Shown here: piece by piece, positions 19,129 to 26,825 of the stretch
Layout of the letters: every line of letters begins with the position of its first letter
Numbering within the stretch: the first letter of the stretch is position 1
Assembly (NCBI RefSeq): GCF_003048775.2
Contig: NZ_CP049272.1
Span: forward strand, 806,001 to 870,000
Direction of reading: 5' to 3'
Length of the DNA stretch: 64,000 nt
Source: Campylobacter concisus
Lineage (GTDB): Bacteria > Campylobacterota > Campylobacteria > Campylobacterales > Campylobacteraceae
Position numbers and translations under genes: made by a program
The notes under the pieces: model-generated
Database searches by the model: none
The model's input: the letters and a program-made list of their open reading frames with translations, nothing else
Told to the model about the DNA's origin: nothing

Positions 19129-19783
19129 AGATGTAACCATCTCCACGCCTGTTTAAAATGGCATCTTTGCCTAAAATCTGGCGTAGATTTTTGATATAGA
19201 CACGGAGGCTAAGCTCGCTTGGCTCCTCGTCAAATTTCCAAATTTTATTAAAAATTTCATCTTTGGTTAAAATTTTGCCTTTGTTTTGCAAAAATAGGGC
19301 GAGTAGGTCGCTCTCTTTACTAGAGATATTTACATTTTTACCATCTTTGCTTAGTGTTTTGCTCTGTGGATGAAAGCTAAATTCGCTTGAAATTTTGATC
19401 GCATCTCCACTGTGATGTGAGAAATTTCTCTTTAGAAGTGCTTGTATACGTATGAGTAGTTCTTTTAGCTCAAATGGCTTTTTTAGATAGTCGTCGCAGC
19501 CACTTTTGTAGCCTTTTTCAAGATCGTCTATGGTGTTTAGCGAGGTGGTAAAGATGCTAGGTGCGCTAACACCTAGCTCTCTTAAGGAAGAAAGAAGTGA
19601 AAAGCCATCTCCTTGTGGGAGTTTGACGTCAAGTATAAGCAGGTCGAAATTTTGCTCGTAGGCGAGATCAAGTGCTTCTTTGGCATTATCTGAAGTAGTT
19701 ACCTCATAGCCATTTTCGCTTAGATACTCACTGATGAGATCAAGTAAAATTTCATCATCTTCAACGAGCAAAATTCTAACCAT
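19121..19783 (-). CDS. OmpR-family response regulator
   Basis: The 220-aa protein has a receiver domain (residues 1-115) with the acidic pair EDD near the N-terminus, the phosphorylated Asp in LLILDVKLPQGDG and the KKPFE lysine. A winged-helix DNA-binding domain follows (about 125-220) with SLRVYIKNLRQILG. It lies 9 bases behind the Met-rich exported protein gene and overlaps the kinase gene, so the three genes are co-transcribed. The regulator may control this operon, which is an inference. Confidence 0.94.
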   Translation of the reverse strand: MVRILLVEDDEILLDLISEYLSENGYEVTTSDNAKEALDLAYEQNFDLLILDVKLPQGDGFSLLSSLRELGVSAPSIFTTSLNTIDDLEKGYKSGCDDYLKKPFELKELLIRIQALLKRNFSHHSGDAIKISSEFSFHPQSKTLSKDGKNVNISSKESDLLALFLQNKGKILTKDEIFNKIWKFDEEPSELSLRVYIKNLRQILGKDAILNRRGDGYIYV

Positions 19784-19792
19784 TAAGCACCT

Positions 19793-20047
19793 TTACATGC
19801 CTTTTTTCATTTCGTCTTTTTTCATACCCATGTCGTCTTTTTTCATTTCGTCTTTCATGCCCATGTCATCTTTTTTCATTTCATCTTTTTTTATCATGGG
19901 TTTTTTGCCCATGTCATCTTTCATCATCTGCTCTTTCTTCATCATCTCGTCTTTGCCCATGTCATCTTTTTTCATCATTTCAGTAGCATTTGCAAGACCA
20001 CCAAGCATAAACATAGCACCAAGTGCAACTAGTAGTAATTTCTTCAT
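19793..20047 (-). CDS. Exported Met/Lys/Asp-rich repeat protein (MxKDx type)
   Basis: The 84-aa precursor has a signal peptide (residues 1-21, ending LANA). The mature 63 residues contain 17 Met, and nearly all others are Lys, Asp, Glu or Gly. The unit is roughly KKDDMG(M)KDEM, repeated imperfectly about six times, which fits the pentapeptide MXKDX repeat family. Met-rich periplasmic peptides often bind Cu(I) or act as methionine-sulfoxide sinks; neither is proven. AAGGAG lies 6 bases upstream of the start. It is the first gene of a unit with a response regulator and kinase. The DNA repeats could also slip in frame. Confidence 0.85.
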   Translation of the reverse strand: MKKLLLVALGAMFMLGGLANATEMMKKDDMGKDEMMKKEQMMKDDMGKKPMIKKDEMKKDDMGMKDEMKKDDMGMKKDEMKKGM

Positions 20048-20109
20048 AACGTCTCCTTTAAATGAAATATGATGAAATACTATCTCTTTAGTGTTAAGTG
20101 AGTGTGAAT

Positions 20110-21015
20110 TTACGCAAATACAAAATATATAACTGGAAGCGTGATAAATGAAAAAAGCACGCCTATGGCCACTGATGAGATGGCTAGCGAGCTATCAAGC
20201 CCAGCTTTTATGACCATCGCACTTGCAAGGGCTGATGTTGGCATCGCACATTGAAAGAGACCAACGACCCAAGTTTTGTTCATCTGGATACCTGAAAATT
20301 TTAATATGATAAAAAATACGATAGCTGGCAAGATCATCTTACACAAAAGCACAACGCTAACGCCTTTATATGAGCTTGTGATACTGCTAAAGTTAAGACC
20401 AACACCAATCGCAAAAAGTGCCACCGGAGTAACACTACCTTCAAACATCCTAAGTGGAGCAAAGATAAACTCAGGCAAAGGGACTTCTTTTAAGATAAGA
20501 GCCATAATAAGCGCGATAAATGGTGGAAATTTTAAAATTTTCATCGTATTTTGAAATAGAGAAACCTTCTCTGGTGCAGCAAAAGAGAGGATAAGTGGCC
20601 CAAGGATCGAAAGTGGGATACCAGTAGCTATTTGATCGTAAAAGATGACTTCATTTACCATCGCATCGCCAAAGAAGCCCTGAATGACAGGCATACCGAC
20701 AAATAGGGTATTACCAAAAAGGCTTAGCATGACCATACTAACAGTTGTTACTTTAGTAAATTTAAAAATCTTACCAAGCACCAATGCCATGACAGCGCTG
20801 ATAGCTGTTGAGCCAAAGCCAATTAAAATTGTATTTATGAGCGAAACATCGACGTTTACGTGATAAATTTTGTCAAAGATTAGCGCAGGCATTGCAAAAC
20901 AAAGGACAAAATCCACAAAAGGGATCGAGTGCTTTTGCTCAACAATGCCGACTTTTTTAGCAAAAAAACCAGTTGCGATTATGAAAAAAATTGCAAAAAG
21001 TGGAGTAAAGTTCAT
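20110..21015 (-). CDS. AEC-family (auxin efflux carrier-like) transporter
   Basis: The 301-aa protein has ten predicted membrane helices in two halves of five, as in the AEC/BART superfamily. GNTLFVGMPVIQGFFGD in helix 4 and the QCAMPTSALASAMV segment near helix 9 are typical. Members export or import organic acids and other anions; the substrate is unknown here. It is not linked by overlap to its neighbours. Confidence 0.88.
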   Translation of the reverse strand: MNFTPLFAIFFIIATGFFAKKVGIVEQKHSIPFVDFVLCFAMPALIFDKIYHVNVDVSLINTILIGFGSTAISAVMALVLGKIFKFTKVTTVSMVMLSLFGNTLFVGMPVIQGFFGDAMVNEVIFYDQIATGIPLSILGPLILSFAAPEKVSLFQNTMKILKFPPFIALIMALILKEVPLPEFIFAPLRMFEGSVTPVALFAIGVGLNFSSITSSYKGVSVVLLCKMILPAIVFFIILKFSGIQMNKTWVVGLFQCAMPTSALASAMVIKAGLDSSLAISSVAIGVLFSFITLPVIYFVFA

Positions 21016-21113
21016 AGCATTCTCTTTTAAATCTAAATTTTTTACGGAAAATTGATTATAGGACCCATAAGATTAAATTACAATAAACCTTTTTTAAAAT
21101 TTGCTCTCAAAAT

Positions 21114-22883
21114 TTATGCCTTAATATCAACCTTTTTATAAAATTTATCTCTCTCATCTATCTTTTCTTTACTCTTTAAATCATTCTCAAGATAGCTGAT
21201 ATTATAAATTTCTCTTGTAGATATGCTTTTGCCATTATTTAGACTGATTAAAAATTTACTCTCAAATTTATTAGATAGATTGGTAATAGCAATCGCTCCG
21301 GCATCTTTTAGGCTTACGATTTTATCGCCTTGCATGAAGCCAATATCTTTAAAATCCAAGCTATTTAGCTGCACATTACTCATCTCTTTTGCCTCTAAAT
21401 TTATGCTAGTTTTTAGCTCACTTGATGTATTTAACTTGCCAGTATCGTTATAGAGCTCTTTTACGTCTATCTCTCTACCACTATCAAATTTTAGCCTTAT
21501 GGTGCCGTCTTTGTTTAGCTTCATAGCTATTACGCTATCGCTATCTTGCAAAGATGCGGCAGCTGTGGCTTCATTTGTTATAAAAGCCTTTTTTACCTTT
21601 TTTAAATTCGAGATACTAAACTCAAGTCCAGTCGCTTGTTTAAATTCATTTTCCATCGCTATCATTTTGGCTGATTTTGTCTTCTCAAGCTTTGATATAT
21701 AAGCATCCGCATTTTCTTCAAATTTCTTTAAATTATTGCCAAGATTTTCTATCATCTTGTTATATGAGTCAAACTCAGCGTTATAATCTTTGTAAAATTT
21801 CATAAAACTATCTTTTTGAAATTTTGTATATGAGAAATTTTCATCTTTTTTGTAATCTTTGCTCGGCTCAATGATCGGATTAAACTCGCTTAGCCTTGCA
21901 GTATCATCAAAACCCACTTTAAGATAGGCAAAGTTTTTAAAAGAGCTATCTTTGCCAAAGATGTTATTGTGTCTTAGATCGACCCAGCCATCATTTTGGG
22001 CATATTTTTTAAAGAAATTATTTATATCATTTTTCTCTATCTTTTCATATCTGTTTTCTGCAGTGAACAAAGTATTTGGATCTGAGGCGTAGTAAGAGTG
22101 CCTATAATCAATATCTTTTGTATCTACGTAAAGATCGGGATTATTTGTGATCGTTGCTTTACGATTTAGCTCTTCTCTTTCTATTTGGTTGTGATTTATG
22201 ACATTTGTGCTGATAAACTGCCTAAGATCAACCCTTGGCATTACATCGCTTAAATTTGCTATTTTTTCATTTCCGTCTTTGTCATAACCTCTTACTTTTA
22301 GCTTATCAAAGAGTATATCTTTTTGGTCTAGCACGCCGTCATTGTTGCTATCAAAGCTAAAAAGATAGCTATTATTTTCCAATTTTGTAGTGCCAAGTTT
22401 ATCGTTATCGCCGTAAATATCTAAAAATACTTCTACTTCTCCATACTTTGTTTTTAGAGTGTTTGAATAAGCGTAATCGTTTAAATTTTTAAATTTTGTA
22501 TTTTCTAAGTATCCACTTTTTAGTGTAGATAGCATGCTGCTACTATCTGAAGCTTTTATATTTTTAAAGTAGGATTTTTCACTAAAATGATGACCTTTGG
22601 AAAGCTCATCGGAGTAGATTTTGTTGTTGCTGTAGATGAGATTTTTTGAGTAGTTATTTAAAATTTCTTCTACTTTTTGTAGGATTTTATGTCTATTTTG
22701 CTCTTTGATCTCGGCATCAGTGACATTTATAACTTTGCCTATTTTTATACTTTCTTTTAGACTTGAAATTTGTTCGTTATTTATCTCTAAACCTTGTTTA
22801 TCCTTAAAGGCATGGAGCATATCTGTAGGATTTTCTAAATCTTTTAAATTTATAAAGTTATATTTTAAAGGTGCAATATTCAT
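21114..22883 (-). CDS. Large protein of unknown function with an EF-hand-like motif
   Basis: I do not recognise this 589-aa protein. It has no signal peptide or membrane helix. DSNNDGVLDQKD near residue 190 fits the calcium-binding EF-hand loop (D-x-N-x-DG-x-x-D). The C-terminal part from about residue 360 has a long coiled-coil-like helical segment (FKQATGLEFSISNLKK follows). It is rich in Asn, Lys and Asp. The lack of a signal peptide, its size and the calcium motif would fit a protein secreted by a non-Sec route, for example the flagellar export system, but this is speculation. Single gene between an AEC carrier and tRNA-Leu. Confidence 0.75.
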   Translation of the reverse strand: MNIAPLKYNFINLKDLENPTDMLHAFKDKQGLEINNEQISSLKESIKIGKVINVTDAEIKEQNRHKILQKVEEILNNYSKNLIYSNNKIYSDELSKGHHFSEKSYFKNIKASDSSSMLSTLKSGYLENTKFKNLNDYAYSNTLKTKYGEVEVFLDIYGDNDKLGTTKLENNSYLFSFDSNNDGVLDQKDILFDKLKVRGYDKDGNEKIANLSDVMPRVDLRQFISTNVINHNQIEREELNRKATITNNPDLYVDTKDIDYRHSYYASDPNTLFTAENRYEKIEKNDINNFFKKYAQNDGWVDLRHNNIFGKDSSFKNFAYLKVGFDDTARLSEFNPIIEPSKDYKKDENFSYTKFQKDSFMKFYKDYNAEFDSYNKMIENLGNNLKKFEENADAYISKLEKTKSAKMIAMENEFKQATGLEFSISNLKKVKKAFITNEATAAASLQDSDSVIAMKLNKDGTIRLKFDSGREIDVKELYNDTGKLNTSSELKTSINLEAKEMSNVQLNSLDFKDIGFMQGDKIVSLKDAGAIAITNLSNKFESKFLISLNNGKSISTREIYNISYLENDLKSKEKIDERDKFYKKVDIKA

Positions 22884-22949
22884 CCAAAATCCTTTTTAAA
22901 GATGTTGCAGATAATATCGGATAAATTTAGAAAGTATTTAGGTTTATAA

Positions 22950-23036
22950 TGGTGCCCGAGGTCGGACTCGAACCGACACAAGGTTGCCCTTACCAGATTT
23001 TGAGTCTGGCGCGTCTACCAGTTTCACCACTCGGGC
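22950..23036 (-). tRNA. tRNA-Leu (CAA)
   Basis: The minus strand folds as a class II tRNA: acceptor GCCCGAG pairs with CTCGGGC, the anticodon stem CCAGA/TCTGG encloses loop CTCAAAA with anticodon CAA, and a variable arm follows. The T-loop GGTTCGAGTCC is present, and CCA is encoded. Length is 87 bases with CCA. Confidence 0.97.
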
Positions 23037-23079
23037 TAAGTTAAGATTGAAATTTTAGATTTGTGAGAAGAAAGAAAAA

Positions 23080-23097
23080 GGGGAGACTTGCTCCCCT
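23080..23097 (-). terminator. Terminator of hup
   Basis: AGGGGAG and CTCCCCT pair around a 4-base loop, 9 bases behind the stop codon. On the minus strand the stem is followed by TTTTTC. Confidence 0.8.
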
Positions 23098-23106
23098 AAA
23101 AAGAAA

Positions 23107-23409
23107 TTATTTCTTTTTACCTTTTTTAGCAGCACCAGCAGCAACTGCTTCTTTAAGTTTTTTGCCAACTTTGAATTTAACTGCTTTGCTAGCAGGAACG
23201 TCGATAACTTTTTTAGTTCCAGGAACTCTAGCTTTTCTTGCAGCTCTGTCAGCAGTACCGAAAGTACCAAAGCCTATAAAGCTAATTGTATCGCCTTTTT
23301 CAAGAACTGCTTGGATTGTCTCCAAAGTAGCATCAACAACTTTTAGAGTATCTTTTTTTGAAAGACCAGCCTTATCGGCAACAGCTTGAATAAATTCAGC
23401 TTTTTTCAT
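23107..23409 (-). CDS. hup: DNA-binding protein HU
   Basis: The 100-aa protein begins MKKAEFIQAVADKAGLSKKD and contains the HU beta-arm region with FIGFGTFG and ARKARVPGT, followed by a strongly basic Ala/Gly/Lys tail (GAAKKGKKK). It bends DNA and compacts the nucleoid. It lies behind tRNA-Leu in the leftward direction, with its own terminator. Length is typical for the family plus the tail. Confidence 0.95.
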   Translation of the reverse strand: MKKAEFIQAVADKAGLSKKDTLKVVDATLETIQAVLEKGDTISFIGFGTFGTADRAARKARVPGTKKVIDVPASKAVKFKVGKKLKEAVAAGAAKKGKKK

Positions 23410-23533
23410 GAACCATCCTTTTAAGAAGTTATGTGGCTATATTACACTCTTTTAAAAAAAAATACAATACTTTTTCCCTAAATTTAGCTCTTTTTTACAT
23501 TTTTTTAACAAAAAATGCAATTTTTTTAAAAAT

Positions 23534-24280
23534 TTACTCGCAAATTTCAAACATAAGCTCGGTCTTTAGACCAATCTTTTTCATATCAATAAGCCTTAAA
23601 TTTTTAAAATTTAAGCTCATTAGTTCATTTTTATTTTTTACAAGCTTATTTGCTATCTGACGCAAGACTTCGCCTCTATATGCTTTTGCGTGATGACTCA
23701 CTATTTTTTTATTTTTTACAAAGCAAAAAGTTATGTATTCTTTTTTTATAGTGTAAAATTTTTCGTAAAATTTAGCTCTGAGATCCAAAATATCGTCATC
23801 TTTTAAAAACTCATCAACCGTTTTACTAAAATTTTTTTCATAAAATTTTGAAATTTCAAAGCTATCTAGCTTTTCACCTTGTTTTAGTTTATACTCTGGT
23901 ATCTCATCTTTTGCCAAGATAGGTCCAAATAAATTTGAAAATATTAAAACATTATTATCTATATATTTTTGTGCCTCATTGTCTAAACCACGATAGTTTA
24001 GATGTTTATAAGCCACTCCATCATACCTTAAGATAGCTTTTATGCTACCTTTTTGAGATAGGCTTTCTCGCAGCTGCTTACTCTCTTCAAGCTCTTTTAG
24101 CCCAAAAAGCTTTTTTATCTCGTCTAAATTTGCCTTTTTTAAAAACTCATCGTATCTGTTTAAAATTTCAAATCTTTTGTCAAAAAGCTCTGGAAATATC
24201 AAATTCTTACCATTAAATTTATTATTCGTATTTAGAGAAATTTTACTTTCGCTTGGAGAAAAGAGAATTTTTAATGCCAT
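23534..24280 (-). CDS. yaaA: YaaA-family peroxide stress protein
   Basis: The 248-aa protein starts with ALKILFSPSESK, the hallmark of the YaaA/UPF0246 family. YDGVAYKHLNYRGL and SHHAKAYRGEVLRQI are the other conserved blocks. E. coli YaaA lowers intracellular free iron and protects DNA during hydrogen peroxide stress. It is divergent from flgL, with 140 bases of very A+T-rich DNA between them. Confidence 0.88.
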   Translation of the reverse strand: MALKILFSPSESKISLNTNNKFNGKNLIFPELFDKRFEILNRYDEFLKKANLDEIKKLFGLKELEESKQLRESLSQKGSIKAILRYDGVAYKHLNYRGLDNEAQKYIDNNVLIFSNLFGPILAKDEIPEYKLKQGEKLDSFEISKFYEKNFSKTVDEFLKDDDILDLRAKFYEKFYTIKKEYITFCFVKNKKIVSHHAKAYRGEVLRQIANKLVKNKNELMSLNFKNLRLIDMKKIGLKTELMFEICE

Positions 24281-24376
24281 TTTTCTTACCTATTTTTATA
24301 TATAAATTTTTGTTGGATTATACAATAAACTTTTTGTGCTAAAAAAAATCAAATTTTTACCGATATAAAAACAAGC

Positions 24377-24390
24377 GGAATCATTTTTGC
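24377..24390 (+). promoter_or_regulatory. Sigma-54 promoter of flgL
   Basis: GCGGAATCATTTTTGCTT has GG at -24 and GC at -12 separated by exactly 10 bases, matching the TGG-N9-TTGC consensus except for a C before GG. The start of transcription would be about 24402, 19 bases before the ATG. Sigma-54 control is usual for the middle flagellar genes of Campylobacter. Confidence 0.75.
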
Positions 24391-24420
24391 TTAGAGTGAA
24401 TAAAAATTTAGGAAAAAATT

Positions 24421-26736
24421 ATGAGAATAACAAACCAACTACGTTTTAGTCAGACTTTGCATGACTACCAAAAAAATATGACTGGTGTAAATAAAAGCTA
24501 CAAGCAGCTCTCAAATGGTTTGAAAATTCAAGATCCATATGATGGTGCTGCGACTTATAATGATGCGATGAGGCTTGATTATGAAGCGACTACTCTCACT
24601 CAAGTAGTTGATGCCACTGGTAAATCTGTAAATTTCTCAAAAAATACAGATAATGCATTGCAAGAGTTTGAAAAACAGCTTGAAAATTTTAAGACAAAAG
24701 TAGTCCAAGCAGCTAGCAGTGTGCATAGTAAGACATCGCTAGAGGCTTTGGCAAATGATCTTCAAGGCATAAAAAATCACCTTATGAATATTGCAAATAC
24801 TTCGGTCAATGGGCAGTTTTTGTTTTCTGGAAGTGCTGTTGATACAAAGCCAATAGATGGTGCAGGAAAGTATCAAGGCAACCGTGATTATATGAAAACA
24901 TCAGCTGGTGCTCAGGTTGAGCTTCCTTATAATATCCCAGGATATGATCTATTTTTAGGAAAAGATGGCGATTACAGTAAAATTTTGACTACAAATGTTC
25001 GTTTAGCTGATCAAACTAGAACCGACATCTCTTATGCACCAAAATTTCTAAACGATAACAGCAAGATAAAAAATATGATCGGGCTAAATTACGCTAGTGA
25101 TTCAGTGGTTAGAAGTGATGGCTCTTACAATGGAACAATAAATCCAGATTATGATTTTTTAGATAATTCAAATGTAAATTTTCCGGATACATATTTTTTC
25201 ATGCAAGGCAAAAAGCCAGACGGCACGACATTTACTAGCAAATTTAAGATGAGTGCAAATACAACAATGGCTGGGCTTATGGAAAAAATTGGCATGGAAT
25301 TTGGCAATACAAAAACAACAAAAGTTGTTGATGTAAGCATAAATAACGATGGACAATTTAATATAAAAGATCTTACTAAAGGTAATCAAACTATTGACTT
25401 TCATATGGTTGCGGCCACATCAGTAGCACCAAATCGCGGCGCAATCGCTCAAAACAACGCGCTTGATGCAGTAAATTCTCTTGAAGATCTTGAAACAATG
25501 GCAAATAACGTTCCAAAAACGGTTCATATCACTGAGTTTGTAAAGAGCAAATATACCGATAAAGATGGAAACGCGACAAATGCATTTGACTATGATAAGG
25601 TTAGATTTGAAAGAAAAGATAATGAGCTAATCGCAAATTTGCCTCAAGTAGCTAGAAGAACGGGCGAATATGCAACAGATCAGACAAAGCTAAGCGAAGT
25701 TTCTGGTACAAAAGAGAGCTACGATAGAAATTTATATCCAAAAGATGTTGACGCTAGAAAGAGAGAGCTTTTTAATATCGACAACCAAGAGATAAATTTA
25801 CAAGTAAAGTCAATCACTGGCACAAAATATGACATAAAGGTAAAAATGGGTACAGCGGGAGGCACAAATACTCCAGTGCAATTTGAAATAACATCTACAC
25901 CACCAGGTGGCACGCCTTCTGCACCTAGGACTTTAACTGTTTATAACTCAGATGAGTTTGGAAGTTACAGAACTTATGCTAGTGATTTTACTTATAGGCA
26001 GCTCATGGATATCGTTGCTATGGCAGCAAGCGATAATATTCCAAACCCTCCACATTCAGAAAACGCAAATTTTGATACAGATATTGAAAAGGTAAAAAGA
26101 GATCAAAACTATAATGCCTATAAAGAGGCTTTATCAAAAACTAAGGGTGCGGTAGAAACAACTTTAGATGATAAAGGCAGAATGGTTTTAACTGACAAGA
26201 CAAAATCAGTAACAAACATAGAAGTAACTATGCATGATGCAAAAAATAGCGATAAATTTGATGGCGATAGTACTGGTAGAGATACGGCTGGTAATGCTGG
26301 CCACCCTCAAGGAAAAGGTTCTGTCTTTAGCTTTAATGAAAATAATGCCTTAACTATTGATGAGCCAAGTACGAGCGTTTTTCAAGACCTTGATAATATG
26401 ATTGAAGCTGTTAGAAAGGGATATTATAGAGCTGATGCAAATAGCAATGACCCACGAAATACCGGCATGCAAGGTGCTTTGCAAAGACTAGATCATCTAA
26501 TAGATCATGCGAATAAAGAGCTTACAAAGATCGGCTCTCAATCAAGACTTTTAACAGCTACAAAAGAGCGAGCCGAAGTAATGAAAGTGAATGTGCAAAC
26601 TGTTAAAAATGATGTAATTGACGCAGACTATGCGGAGTCATATCTGAAATTTACGCAGCTTTCACTATCTTATCAAGCAACCCTACAAGCAAGTGCAAAG
26701 ATAAATCAACTAAGCTTGCTAAATTATTTAAATTAA
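24421..26736 (+). CDS. flgL: Flagellar hook-filament junction protein FlgL
   Basis: The 771-aa protein has the flagellin-like conserved N-terminus (residues 1-130, MRITNQLRF... with SNGLKIQDPYDG) and C-terminus (residues about 680-771, ending AKINQLSLLNYLN). About 500 variable residues lie between these coiled regions; this size matches Campylobacter FlgL, which is far longer than the enteric form. It is exported through the flagellar type III apparatus and joins hook and filament. A sigma-54 promoter precedes it and a strong hairpin follows. Confidence 0.92.
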   Translation: MRITNQLRFSQTLHDYQKNMTGVNKSYKQLSNGLKIQDPYDGAATYNDAMRLDYEATTLTQVVDATGKSVNFSKNTDNALQEFEKQLENFKTKVVQAASSVHSKTSLEALANDLQGIKNHLMNIANTSVNGQFLFSGSAVDTKPIDGAGKYQGNRDYMKTSAGAQVELPYNIPGYDLFLGKDGDYSKILTTNVRLADQTRTDISYAPKFLNDNSKIKNMIGLNYASDSVVRSDGSYNGTINPDYDFLDNSNVNFPDTYFFMQGKKPDGTTFTSKFKMSANTTMAGLMEKIGMEFGNTKTTKVVDVSINNDGQFNIKDLTKGNQTIDFHMVAATSVAPNRGAIAQNNALDAVNSLEDLETMANNVPKTVHITEFVKSKYTDKDGNATNAFDYDKVRFERKDNELIANLPQVARRTGEYATDQTKLSEVSGTKESYDRNLYPKDVDARKRELFNIDNQEINLQVKSITGTKYDIKVKMGTAGGTNTPVQFEITSTPPGGTPSAPRTLTVYNSDEFGSYRTYASDFTYRQLMDIVAMAASDNIPNPPHSENANFDTDIEKVKRDQNYNAYKEALSKTKGAVETTLDDKGRMVLTDKTKSVTNIEVTMHDAKNSDKFDGDSTGRDTAGNAGHPQGKGSVFSFNENNALTIDEPSTSVFQDLDNMIEAVRKGYYRADANSNDPRNTGMQGALQRLDHLIDHANKELTKIGSQSRLLTATKERAEVMKVNVQTVKNDVIDADYAESYLKFTQLSLSYQATLQASAKINQLSLLNYLN

Positions 26737-26742
26737 AATTTA

Positions 26743-26775
26743 AATCAGCAGGCCACCTAGCTTGCTGATTTTTTA
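26743..26775 (+). terminator. Rho-independent terminator of flgL
   Basis: AATCAGCA pairs with TGCTGATT, with further GC pairing inside, and a run of six T follows the stem. It lies 7 bases after the flgL stop. Confidence 0.9.
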
Positions 26776-26794
26776 AAATTAAACTCAAGCGTGC

Positions 26795-26800
26795 TATAAT
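26795..26800 (+). promoter_or_regulatory. -10 element of ftsK
   Basis: GTGCTATAATAAGCC contains a perfect TATAAT 25 bases before the proposed ATT start. Its position limits the start codon to the region downstream of about 26807. Confidence 0.7.
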
Positions 26801-26825
26801 AAGCCTTTTTTATAAAGGATCTAAA

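Noticed and set aside
19793-20047. CRISPR-like array in the Met-rich region
   Set aside because: The repeats are in-frame codons of a signal-peptide protein and have no unique spacers of constant length.
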